From Cetobacterium sp. ZOR0034 (lineage in GTDB: Bacteria > Fusobacteriota > Fusobacteriia > Fusobacteriales > Fusobacteriaceae), in contig NZ_JTLI01000049.1 of assembly GCF_000799075.1 (NCBI RefSeq), forward strand, positions 1-64,000: a stretch of 64,000 nucleotides of DNA, written 5' to 3'. Numbering within the stretch: the first letter of the stretch is position 1; every line of letters starts with the position of its first letter. Below are positions 48,001-55,692 of the stretch, piece by piece. The notes under the pieces are model-generated. The model did no database searches. It worked only from the letters and a program-made list of their open reading frames with translations, and had not been told where the DNA came from. The position numbers were made by a program, and so were the translations under genes.

Positions 48001-49463
48001 TCTCCTCTGACTCGATTAGAACTAGCATCCTCACCTAAAGAGGTGAATCCACCTATACCTAAATTTTCTGTTGTTGATGCACCTCTATTATATATAAAAA
48101 ACTTCTGCTTACTTTGATATGGTGTCTCTCTAATTGTAATTGGTACTTTTAAAGATGTTCCATTCAAATTAAAACTTCCCATTGGTTTTACATCTATAGG
48201 TATTAAAGGCTGATTACTCTCTAAACTCCATTTATCAGCTTTATTTATTGTTATAACTGGAAAAAATTCTGGTGCTATTGATTTCTGATTGATTTCAATC
48301 CAAGAGTTATAAACTTCTACGCTACCATCTTCTCTAATTATTATATCCCCTAAATCTAAACTCTTTGAGTATTCAAACTCTGGAATACTCTCCGATTCCC
48401 CATTACTATTTATAATTAATGTATGTTTTTTTCTATTACCTGTTTCTGTCTCGATATGTTCTATATCTATCACATAACTCTTTCTTCCTGTTGATTTAAT
48501 CTTACTAAAGAAAAAAACGAAATTTCCATCATTTAAATACTTAATTCCTAACTCATCATTATCGTGAGTCGTTGAGTATTGAAATCTTGCTTCATCACTG
48601 ACCTGATCCCCTTTCCATACCTCTCTACTCATTCCCGAAGATTTTAAAGAGATATTTACATTTTTTTTAAAAGAGTTTATAAATCCATCGCTATTTGAAA
48701 CAAACCCAGATTTTTTTATAATTTGAACCTTACTTATATCTACATTTTCAGTTCTATCTCCTGATGATCCCGTCCACATCTCCGTTAGCTCTCCATTTAA
48801 AGTAAACACAAATTTTGAATCTTGCCAGTTTTCTATTCCACCCTCTAAATTAACTATAACACTCTTTTCCTCTATTAGACTTCCTGTAACTGTCGTTGTT
48901 TTAGCTAGTTTTATATCCAAACTATAAATCTTTAATATCTCAGTGTTTGCTTCATTCATAACTGTAATATATAAATTTTCCGGTTCATTTTCATATGGGA
49001 TTTTCAACACTTCTTTTCCACCATATTGAGCTATCTCATAATTTATTGAATTAGAATTATTGCTTCTGGCTTTTCTTGCAGCTCCTTTCACTACCTCCCC
49101 ATAACTTTGAATTTTTGGACTCACATATATATTATATTTTTTTTCTACCTCATCAACTGCTCTTGCTTTCAATCTTGAGTTTTCTATTTTTTTTGAAAAA
49201 TCAACATATATATTTTTATTTTTTTTATCTATGTATACCTCATTCAAAGATTCACTTTTTATCTTTGTTATCTCTATGTTCAACTCTGCTTTAGGCTTTC
49301 TTCCTAATGATTCAATTTTTTCTAGTTCAGGTGCAATCTTCTCTCCAACTTCCCCCTCATCAAGAGCACCTGCAAAAGATGTTACAGATAATACCGAATA
49401 AAAAATTACTATTATAATAAAAAAGAGCCTTTGAAAGCTCTTAATCTTTTGTAGTAGCATCAT
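45093..49463 (-). CDS. Large secreted protein, probable tip adhesin of the pilus
   Basis: 1456 aa. Long signal peptide (hydrophobic 13-31, cut near SFAGA). Beta-rich, no cysteine anywhere. I recognise no family for the first 1330 residues. The last 110 residues look like a pilin domain: GELDFGKIPKNHRDI, then a final GRIPEVSNVELGKYQKTIEI strand of the kind that ends fimbrial subunits. A big unknown domain plus C-terminal pilin domain is the layout of two-domain tip adhesins. Its start overlaps the preceding gene by 23 bases; GGGGAGGG stands just ahead of two consecutive ATGs. It is last in the operon before a strong terminator. Role inferred from layout. Confidence 0.72.
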   Translation of the reverse strand: MMLLQKIKSFQRLFFIIIVIFYSVLSVTSFAGALDEGEVGEKIAPELEKIESLGRKPKAELNIEITKIKSESLNEVYIDKKNKNIYVDFSKKIENSRLKARAVDEVEKKYNIYVSPKIQSYGEVVKGAARKARSNNSNSINYEIAQYGGKEVLKIPYENEPENLYITVMNEANTEILKIYSLDIKLAKTTTVTGSLIEEKSVIVNLEGGIENWQDSKFVFTLNGELTEMWTGSSGDRTENVDISKVQIIKKSGFVSNSDGFINSFKKNVNISLKSSGMSREVWKGDQVSDEARFQYSTTHDNDELGIKYLNDGNFVFFFSKIKSTGRKSYVIDIEHIETETGNRKKHTLIINSNGESESIPEFEYSKSLDLGDIIIREDGSVEVYNSWIEINQKSIAPEFFPVITINKADKWSLESNQPLIPIDVKPMGSFNLNGTSLKVPITIRETPYQSKQKFFIYNRGASTTENLGIGGFTSLGEDASSNRVRGDFVVNFTSDIISTILKYASTKTESKVKIPWEESLDNKIYLLKGEQKSSGNRFVISAKNELERLEFPNVYVVKDTYADKKSLNIKFNNPVPKASGNLTGTFDIFKNGDVAPNNMAINLAHPNSLNVTGIIDGWNGYSDVKSVHTIKTYLNGVFYKEIRTDLNGHLKEEIEINSGENTYVLMKGKSSALAVGLRKWGLRKASDRIELEHLNSYGKILSVDRYNVEVAEFTPRTYLNEDESTLIPQIESGTKTLNVAGKINETTVYLGTLGLENYDKEITKTYGDNVGVRIEVTSSELISTTGNIRGKLLFSGDKSTLINPKEIESLRFVLSTNSGEIKEGTVYTFENVKISIKATPTTGVKEEIIVNRLKLKWTDLAGGDLNVMAYTSTIKDLEITDNYVGKVPNLSGIFSLMQYGTFDRVANIIPAIGLGDESRWSVNRGTHQTETWRSSYVAEYESPRRRETFQVKPELVDPKVESGTSAKAYLYSQRTTDNKLVTVASYTLAPNQSAWERVTTGLNIDISTEILENLQKEAREISGARVEFKPKPGNNNKVAFIIGRNESSRDFRVYLPLDSSIPATATRVKYMDLPKIVITKDALIKNVDLLFNGEYKNEKIVATNSNTIIPTGVEKNIFEDRALLGLKYKHKIRITLPNGESVVRETDNIGALKIENLKIEKNQNSTEVNLNYSSEKTEMWLTNINGNESYNISIEHLDPSGDARRTYNVKLETKKNIESIKKGEMDLIISSRYNPAQSSSVVIGNLEIRYPKETLDIKLLSGDYPEKLSENVFINENAIEGLVGNRITLANGTIVKILRLENGDMELKPLFWTNNKVDRLTIIYRDKSGKKLGEYVINIKSPEFFVAAIGELDFGKIPKNHRDIKKGTNIELWYNSGTIKAEYSIDVGGAASEPNTLYLNDEKTLVVKDLKLGPEIIDTNENRKRTLYLEGRIPEVSNVELGKYQKTIEILIHLK

Positions 49464-49926
49464 GGCCCTCCCCTTTCTCTAACTCTACTCTATTCAAAGA
49501 TTTAGTATACACTCCCATAACAATCGGAAGTTGTCCGACATATTCTCCCTCTATAATCTCTATTTCCTCACCTTTATCTAGCTCACGTCTATCTAATATA
49601 GCGTAAAATTTGACAAGCTCACGTTCTCTTTCTAGAACAATAAAATTTTCTTTTCTATCCATTCCAACCTTTTCAACCTTTATCCATTTTCTTCTATTTG
49701 TCATATTTATATATGGTGGAAACTTAAAAGATATTCTTTTTCCTAAATCTTCCTCTTTATTAGTCGTATATATCTCAACATGCGAGATAGCTACAACTTG
49801 ATTTTTCCCTAGTTCAGTGTGATTTATATTTCTAAATCTCAAAGGTTCAACTATTTTCATTTTAATCTCAGCATATCCTGAAGAAAAAGTTAAGGTAAAA
49901 AGTAAAATCCATATTATTTTTATCAC
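49441..49926 (-). CDS. Small secreted protein of the pilus operon (minor subunit-like)
   Basis: 161 aa. Clear signal peptide (MIKIIWILLFTLTFSSGYA). The mature start EIKMKIVEPLRFRNINHTEL recalls the ends of fimbrial subunits. The rest is beta-rich and charged. No named family is recognised. It starts three bases after the stop of the previous gene, and its end overlaps the large adhesin start. It probably encodes a minor subunit or adaptor joining the tip adhesin to the fibre. Confidence 0.65.
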   Translation of the reverse strand: MIKIIWILLFTLTFSSGYAEIKMKIVEPLRFRNINHTELGKNQVVAISHVEIYTTNKEEDLGKRISFKFPPYINMTNRRKWIKVEKVGMDRKENFIVLERERELVKFYAILDRRELDKGEEIEIIEGEYVGQLPIVMGVYTKSLNRVELEKGEGHDATTKD

Positions 49927-49929
49927 TTC

Positions 49930-50484
49930 TTACCCCTCCCTCAATTCAACTGTTATATATATTTTCTTCTTATGCACACCCTCATTACTAATATTTTTTC
50001 CATCAATATAAAGGTAGTTATCTGTGATAACCTTTTTATTTATATATTTAGGTGAGTATATAAATGTATCTATCTGCCCATCTCCATCAATATCAATCTC
50101 TTTCTCACTATAGTTTAAAGTATAAAAATTTTGTCTATCAGGTTCTTTATTCATCTCTAGTTGAAATGGTATCGTTAACTCTTGGTTATCTATGACAAGA
50201 GCTTTTATTTCAACATCTGTCAATATCTCTAATGGAACTACAACTTTTACTTTTGTATCTAGATTTATTGTATATGAATTTTCCAAAATCCATTTTACCT
50301 CTTCGCCACTATTTTCAACCACTAACTCTTCTGATGGTAATCCAGGGATTACTGGAATCCCCGGAAGTAAATTTGGATCTTTTTGATAATCCTCAGGTAA
50401 TAAAGGCAAAGTAGCTATGCCATAATCATTTGTAAATACATTACAACTTAGAATCAGTAGTATTAGAACTAATAATTTTTTCAT
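49930..50484 (-). CDS. Small secreted protein with calcium-loop-like motif (minor subunit-like)
   Basis: 184 aa from the ATG at 50484, preceded by GGGAGGAG; an in-frame ATG at 50499 lies ahead of that site and is rejected. Signal segment LLVLILLILSC; the Cys could be a lipobox, though the -2 Leu is unusual. The middle holds DIDGDGQID, like an EF-hand/dockerin calcium loop. The end GVHKKKIYITVEL resembles a terminal pilin strand. The gene overlaps the usher end by 44 bases. Function unknown; most likely a pilus component. Confidence 0.65.
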   Translation of the reverse strand: MKKLLVLILLILSCNVFTNDYGIATLPLLPEDYQKDPNLLPGIPVIPGLPSEELVVENSGEEVKWILENSYTINLDTKVKVVVPLEILTDVEIKALVIDNQELTIPFQLEMNKEPDRQNFYTLNYSEKEIDIDGDGQIDTFIYSPKYINKKVITDNYLYIDGKNISNEGVHKKKIYITVELREG

Positions 50485-53095
50485 ACTCTCCTCCCTCACT
50501 AAAGAATATCTGTTTTAATGTTAATTTTTCTCTATCTAGATGAATTATGAATCTATTTTCTTGGTCATCATAATAACCTAGTTGAACGCTTTCTGCTAAC
50601 TTTTTAACTTTATTATCAATTCCAATATATTCTATTTGTAGAAGATATTTTCTTGTATATAATCCACTAACTTCAAACGTTCCATCACTTTCTGGGTTTA
50701 AATACTCTACAATTTTTCCTGTTTCATCGATAACCTTAATCAAGGTATTCTCGTAAAATAAAGCTATCTCTTTTTCTGATAGATTCAAACTACTGTCTAT
50801 TTTGAACTCTCCAGTGATTGTTACCATAGGTTTTACAGGAATCGGTGCTATCACTGTTCCAACTTGCTGACCTATAACTTTTATTTTTGTATTTCCAATT
50901 GTATAAGATGGTTTTCTAATTGTAGGTTTCAAATCATACATTATTTTATTAGGTACACCATAAAACATAGCCTCTCCATTTTCATCTGTATCCTCTTCTT
51001 GATCACCTATTTTTACAGATACATACTCCACTCTCTCCTCATCTTCATCCATAACTCCATTGTCATTACTATCTAAGAAAGTTATTACTTTAACCCTTGA
51101 GCTATCTATACTTTCTAGTGGTTTTTTTATATTCTTCAAATCTACAACTCTATTGATTCCAGCTGAATATCTTTGTGCTCCACTTTCATCTACATTTATC
51201 TCTCCTGTTAGCCAATTATCGTAGTTCAGAGTAAATCTAAATGTAAACTTTTCTCTATATATCTCTGAATATCCAAATTCTAAAGAGTAATCAAAAATAC
51301 TAAATATATTTTTGTTTGTAAATTTTAAAACTGATTCTAAATCCTTTCCACCATCTAACCAGTAGTTGCTCAGTTGAACATTATATTTTTTAAAACCGTT
51401 ATAATACATATTCAGCTCATAACTATCTTTTTCGTTTAACGATTTATTGTAATCTAGAGTCATTAAAACATCTTTATATCCTTTGCTTAAACTTATGCCA
51501 ATACTCTCGTCTCTCTCTTTTGTTCCATCGTAATACTTTGTTTTAGATGTATCGTAGCTCAGTTGGAAAACTCCTTTTGGATTATATATAAATGAATATT
51601 CTTCATCTGATTTCTCATTAAAATATCTTCCATAGTTTGCTCTTTTAAAAATAAATCTCAAATCTTTAATATCAATTTGATAAGTTCCGTCATAAGAGTA
51701 ACGGTCACTATTGCTTCTACCTTCATTATTCTCAATTGATGTATTTAAAGCTCTTTCTGTTCCCAATACTAAAGTGTAAGGGAATCGATAGATATAGTTA
51801 CTGTAAACTCCCTCTCCTCTTAAATGCTCTAAATACTCTATTCTTCTATCCCCGATATCTTCTGGTTCACGCTTATATCCTAATCCAAAGGTTAAATTTT
51901 CTGTCAATCCATGATATATATTAGCATTTATAGAGTATCTGTCATATGCATCCTCCTCATAAATAGAGAAATCATACTCTGTTTCACCTCTATTTTGTTG
52001 ATAATAGTTTGTCGCTGTATCTATATCGATTGTGTATATACGACCATCTGGAGTATATACTCTCAGAGTATAACGTCTGTTCTCTTGGATTTCAGAGTTA
52101 TTAAATTCTACTGTTCCATCTACGGCATCTTTAACATCTATAGAATATCCTAAATACAAAAGTTCAACCTTACTTCCTATAGGAACATTTTCTCTGATTA
52201 CATAGTTCTTTCCAATTTTATAATAACCTTTTTCCTTTCTAAAAGTCATTCCCCACTCTCTCGCTCCACCACTACCATTATTTTCAATCTCTAAAGAGTG
52301 TTCTTTATAAATTTCAGGATAATATAGACTCAAATTTCCAAGCTCTTCATTTTTCACATCATAAGCTGCTGTAAACTCTCCATACAATAAAGGTCCTTGG
52401 TATTCTAAATTTCCTGTCCAATCTGTTTCAAGTTTTCTATTTTCTGAATCAGTTCCACTCTTATTTGCTATCGCCTGAAAATCAAATCTCATATATCCAA
52501 CATCAAAAGCTCTTTTCTCACTTGTAAAAATTAACTCTCTTGAACCTTGGGTATCTATTAACCCATCTCTTACATTTTGCAAGTATGTCTCTATATCAGA
52601 GGATGTCTCAAAGTTTAATCTCACAGAGATTGTGTCATTCTCTCTATCTATATACATATCTCTAAGAAATATATCTTTAAATTTTTCACTTTCAATAAAA
52701 AAATCACTTTGTTCAATTAAAACTCCAACATCCTTAGGTTTAATTATTACCTTTCTGACATCAGTTCCTAGTGTTGCTGTCAAAATCTCGCTTTGAATTG
52801 AATAGTCTTTATATCCAATCGAATTAAATAAGTTAACAACTGGTAGGTATATCTTATCTCCATCTATAACTACAGGGTAAACATCACTGACCTTAGCTCC
52901 ATTCACTTTTAAACTATAAAAATTCTCCCTCTCTTGTACTCCAGAAAGTTCATTTAAAAGAATTTGATATTCCTCTTCTGTTAACATATTCAGATTTTTT
53001 AATTCATTTAACTCTTGAAGAGTAAAATCAGCAGAATATGTTAATAATGCTATGCATATATATGTCAGTAGATAGAATATCGCTTTTAACTTCAA
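50441..53095 (-). CDS. Usher-like outer-membrane assembly protein 1
   Basis: 884 aa, TTG start six bases from GGGGGTG. Signal peptide to about residue 21. The body reads as an outer-membrane barrel with the usher-type block RENVPIGSKVELLYLGYSID, then DGTVEFNN and RYTLRVYTPDGRIYTIDI, as in alternative (CS1/TcfC-like) ushers. From residue 664 a C-terminal periplasmic section has a calcium-loop-like DSNDNGVMDEDEE (675-687) and beta-sandwich domains. No cysteine is seen in the mature part, unlike classical ushers with a C-terminal disulfide. It should be the pore that receives chaperone-subunit complexes. The superfamily is likely; the exact clade is not determined. Confidence 0.78.
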   Translation of the reverse strand: MKLKAIFYLLTYICIALLTYSADFTLQELNELKNLNMLTEEEYQILLNELSGVQERENFYSLKVNGAKVSDVYPVVIDGDKIYLPVVNLFNSIGYKDYSIQSEILTATLGTDVRKVIIKPKDVGVLIEQSDFFIESEKFKDIFLRDMYIDRENDTISVRLNFETSSDIETYLQNVRDGLIDTQGSRELIFTSEKRAFDVGYMRFDFQAIANKSGTDSENRKLETDWTGNLEYQGPLLYGEFTAAYDVKNEELGNLSLYYPEIYKEHSLEIENNGSGGAREWGMTFRKEKGYYKIGKNYVIRENVPIGSKVELLYLGYSIDVKDAVDGTVEFNNSEIQENRRYTLRVYTPDGRIYTIDIDTATNYYQQNRGETEYDFSIYEEDAYDRYSINANIYHGLTENLTFGLGYKREPEDIGDRRIEYLEHLRGEGVYSNYIYRFPYTLVLGTERALNTSIENNEGRSNSDRYSYDGTYQIDIKDLRFIFKRANYGRYFNEKSDEEYSFIYNPKGVFQLSYDTSKTKYYDGTKERDESIGISLSKGYKDVLMTLDYNKSLNEKDSYELNMYYNGFKKYNVQLSNYWLDGGKDLESVLKFTNKNIFSIFDYSLEFGYSEIYREKFTFRFTLNYDNWLTGEINVDESGAQRYSAGINRVVDLKNIKKPLESIDSSRVKVITFLDSNDNGVMDEDEERVEYVSVKIGDQEEDTDENGEAMFYGVPNKIMYDLKPTIRKPSYTIGNTKIKVIGQQVGTVIAPIPVKPMVTITGEFKIDSSLNLSEKEIALFYENTLIKVIDETGKIVEYLNPESDGTFEVSGLYTRKYLLQIEYIGIDNKVKKLAESVQLGYYDDQENRFIIHLDREKLTLKQIFFSEGGEYEKIISSNTTDSKL

Positions 53096-53116
53096 TGATT
53101 ACACCCCCTTTAATCT

Positions 53117-53821
53117 TCATTTTATTTTTTCTTTATATAAAATTTTTCCGTTTAAAGAATCTTTTACAATTAGCTCTTCAATACTTTTAAAATTTTCTAA
53201 AAACTTTTGATTTAATTTTTCTGCTGCAACTTTTTCTCCTCTAAGTAATCTTAAATTTCCTAAATATATTTGATTTCTACTATTCTTATCTCCTAAAAAA
53301 AACTCTAAAGTTCCTCTTCTTTCTCCAACATTGGCTATATCACCCTTAAATTTTAGCTCTTGATTTTCTACTTTTACATTTAGATCTTTGAAATATACCT
53401 TTGGATTTAGTTCTCCCACATACCCTGCTATATCCATCTTTAAGTGTGTTAAAATCTGAACAGATGCTGTGCTATCTTTTGGATTATTAGGTAATCCCAT
53501 CTCTTTTATCCCAACTGTGACTAGATACTCTCCTGCTGGAACACCTTTTGGTGCTCTTGCTAAAACTTTAAACTTTCCACTTCCGCCAGGTTTTAACGTT
53601 ATTGTAGTCGGATAAAGCTCTATCCAATCCTTCATCGATTTCTCCAATCTGCTATCATCTAAATATATTTGATATCTCAAACTATTTTTTGTAGGGTTAT
53701 AGAGTGTGTACTCTTGAACTTCCCCTCTTCCATCTATTCTTTTATCAAATGTAACTGGATGAACATTTACATATGAAAATAACGATGTTGCTAAAAGAAA
53801 AAATATTAAAACAACTTTCAT
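53117..53821 (-). CDS. Periplasmic pilus chaperone 2 (PapD-like)
   Basis: 234 aa, signal peptide to about residue 16. The first immunoglobulin-like domain starts VHPVTFDKRIDGRGEVQEYT and carries SGKFKVLARAPKGVPAGEYL, the strand that in such chaperones completes the pilin fold. A second beta domain follows. It is clearly related to the other chaperone of the operon (shared FDKRID/FEQRID start). No cysteines. It lies 21 bases before the usher. Two chaperones in one operon suggests that different subunits use different chaperones. Confidence 0.8.
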   Translation of the reverse strand: MKVVLIFFLLATSLFSYVNVHPVTFDKRIDGRGEVQEYTLYNPTKNSLRYQIYLDDSRLEKSMKDWIELYPTTITLKPGGSGKFKVLARAPKGVPAGEYLVTVGIKEMGLPNNPKDSTASVQILTHLKMDIAGYVGELNPKVYFKDLNVKVENQELKFKGDIANVGERRGTLEFFLGDKNSRNQIYLGNLRLLRGEKVAAEKLNQKFLENFKSIEELIVKDSLNGKILYKEKIK

Positions 53822-53833
53822 AGGCCCTCCTTC

Positions 53834-53890
53834 AATAACTTCTTAAAAAAAAGAGAGAAGAGATCTTCTCTCTAATTTTAAGAAGTTATT
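53834..53890 (-). terminator. Nested hairpin behind the pilin gene (attenuating terminator)
   Basis: Inner 9-bp stem agagagaag/cttctctct (53852-53860, 53865-53873) with minus-strand TTTTTTTT after it. It is embedded in an outer perfect 15-bp inverted repeat (53834-53848 with 53876-53890). It covers the pilin 3' end and probably gives much pilin mRNA and little read-through to chaperone 2 and usher. Confidence 0.78.
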
Positions 53891-54474
53891 TAATTTCCTA
53901 CTCCTCCTGTTCCTGTTGGTGTTGGTGTATAAACAACTGTTAAAGTTGGTCTATCTGCTCCGTTGTTGTATATTCCCTCTTCTAATTTTGTCGCATTTAA
54001 TTGATCTCTTGGTATAACTGAGTTAACTCTTCCTGTATGCTCTGTTCCGTTTATTTCAGCTTCGTACCCTCCTGTAGCATTTGTCTTTCCACCCGCCAAA
54101 GAAAGTACCGAATCTAATTTCCCACTATTAGGACCAATTAATTTTGTTGTGTATTTATTTAAATTAACAGTTAGTTTTCCATTCATTTCTACATATTCAT
54201 TGCTTGAATCACCCATCTTTACTTTAAATAATTTAAAAGCTTTAGAGTCGTCTGTCGCTGCTCCTTTTACAATTCTTCCATGGTCAATTAATAGTTCATC
54301 TAAAACTGTCCCCGCTTCATCAGTTATAGTAAGTCCTGCCTGTGGCGCTGTTATTTCTGCTAAAACTTTTACTGGAACTGATGCCGTCCCTTCAGTTGTA
54401 GCTGTTCCCGTCCCTGGATTAGCTGCAAACGTAGCTACTGATAATGCCATGATTCCGAATAATACTCTTTTCAT
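53890..54474 (-). CDS. Major pilin-like subunit
   Basis: 194 aa. Signal peptide MKRVLFGIMALSVATFA, mature N-terminus ANPGTGTATTEGTASVPVKV. The mature part is beta-rich and cysteine-free and ends with EEGIYNNGADRPTLTVVYTP, the G-x-Y plus beta-strand typical of chaperone-usher subunits. Its place between two chaperones and the hairpin after it support the major-subunit role. A strong AGGAGG precedes the ATG. The small protein at 25.1-25.4 kb shares the ASVPVKVLAEI stretch. Confidence 0.78.
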   Translation of the reverse strand: MKRVLFGIMALSVATFAANPGTGTATTEGTASVPVKVLAEITAPQAGLTITDEAGTVLDELLIDHGRIVKGAATDDSKAFKLFKVKMGDSSNEYVEMNGKLTVNLNKYTTKLIGPNSGKLDSVLSLAGGKTNATGGYEAEINGTEHTGRVNSVIPRDQLNATKLEEGIYNNGADRPTLTVVYTPTPTGTGGVGN

Positions 54475-54532
54475 TTTTTCCTCCTCTAATCTAATATGTT
54501 ACTTTATTATCTATATATCAAGTTGTTGATAC

Positions 54533-55255
54533 CTACATTTTCTTCTTAGTTATCTCCTCATAAGTTGAAGATTCTCTAAGCCTTACCCCGACTATATCTT
54601 TTCTTTTCATATCTTTTAAAACCATTTTAAACTCATCACTTTTTCCAACTCCAATACGTCCTCTTTCCATAGATTCATAGTTTTCATTTCCTCTCAAAAC
54701 ATCGACATTGTACCAAACACCTCTTTTATCAGTATTATTTTTTACTTTAAAAGCAAGCTCTGTTTTTCCATCTGAGTTCTCACTTGTTTTTATATCAACT
54801 ATCTCTAGTTTAGGTTTTAAATCCCCAACATAACCTATAATCTCTATACTCACATCCAACCCCATCCGAGCTGCAGCAGCCACAGTCTGACCATCAGATT
54901 TTTCTAACTCAGGAACTGGTACTGATACAAAATTTAAAAATGAGGAATACTCTCCCTCTTCAGTATTCTTGGGTGCTTTTATAAAAACTTTAAGTACAGA
55001 TTTACTTTGAGGTTTTATTGTTATTATTTTAGGGCTATACTCAATCCATTTATCTGAGTCTCCATTATATCTTCCTGTGCCTGGTAAAGCAGTCACTTTG
55101 AATCGTTGAGTTTTTGTACTGTTATTTGTTAAAACAAACTCTTGATACCCACCACTTTTATCTATCCTTTGCTCAAAAAAAGTCGGTGTTATGTGAAAGG
55201 AAAATGTAGTTGTATAAAATAATAACAATAACAAATAAAATCTTAGTAAAAACAT
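54533..55255 (-). CDS. Periplasmic pilus chaperone 1 (PapD-like)
   Basis: 240 aa from the ATG at 55255, five bases from GGAGG; an ATG at 55267 overlaps that site and is rejected. Signal peptide rich in Leu/Tyr. Ig-like domain 1: FHITPTFFEQRIDKSGG, WIEYSPKIITIKPQSKS and LKVFIKAPKNTEEGEYSSFL; domain 2 is beta-rich. It has no cysteine. It is first in the operon, directly behind the c-di-GMP riboswitch. Confidence 0.82.
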   Translation of the reverse strand: MFLLRFYLLLLLFYTTTFSFHITPTFFEQRIDKSGGYQEFVLTNNSTKTQRFKVTALPGTGRYNGDSDKWIEYSPKIITIKPQSKSVLKVFIKAPKNTEEGEYSSFLNFVSVPVPELEKSDGQTVAAAARMGLDVSIEIIGYVGDLKPKLEIVDIKTSENSDGKTELAFKVKNNTDKRGVWYNVDVLRGNENYESMERGRIGVGKSDEFKMVLKDMKRKDIVGVRLRESSTYEEITKKKM

Positions 55256-55298
55256 AAAAACCTCCATATTTTTTTTCTAAACTATTTTTAAAAAAAAA

Positions 55299-55393
55299 TG
55301 CACCTTGAGTACAAATTTGTACTCAACGTGCAACTGGCTACCATTTGATTAGGCCCTATAGCTTTGCGTCCTGCAGTTTCCTGCAGTTTGCGG
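55299..55393 (-). promoter_or_regulatory. Class I c-di-GMP riboswitch (GEMM-I) with terminator, upstream of the pilus operon
   Basis: Minus strand: P1 5' strand GCAAAC, P2 CTGCAG-GAAA-CTGCAG with GNRA loop, conserved GGACGCAAAGC, P3 region TATAGGGCCTAA ... GGTAGCC, and closing GTTGC. This is the GEMM-I consensus order. The aptamer (55330-55393) runs into a terminator hairpin (55299-55332): arms TGCAC-x-TTGAGTACAAA and complement, nine Ts. The P1 3' strand and the terminator foot share three bases, so ligand binding may hinder termination (an on-switch, inferred). The first gene downstream is pilus chaperone 1. Confidence 0.92.
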
Positions 55394-55692
55394 AAATTAT
55401 CTTTTCAAAATTAGTGATTCAATAGTTTATTCTGAAATAGATTTTATTTTCCTGTTTTTTCTCAAAAATAAAATTACAGATACTTATTAAATTTTTATTC
55501 ATATTTTTATTTTCACTAATTTCGAAAAGAAATTATCATTGTTTTTTTATCTCTGCTCATATTAGCATTTTTTTATTTTTTATTCAAGTCGTGATGTTTT
55601 TCTTATTTTCAAAAAAAAGGAAAAATTATTTTGGAACAGTATAATTATAAAAACACTATAATTTTTTATAAATTACAAGGAGGAAAGAGTAT
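55394..55692. other. AT-rich divergent region between riboswitch and regulator A
   Basis: It holds no gene. On the minus strand GATAAT (55396-55401) with TTGAAT (55417-55422, 15-bp spacer) is a tentative riboswitch promoter. On the plus strand TATAAT-like boxes at 55640-55645 and 55657-55662 precede regulator A. No clear operator is seen. Confidence 0.4.

Noticed and set aside
55299-55393. Riboswitch 1 acting on the divergent regulator A
   Set aside because: The aptamer and its terminator are oriented on the minus strand, towards the pilus chaperone gene; the plus strand carries only the complement.
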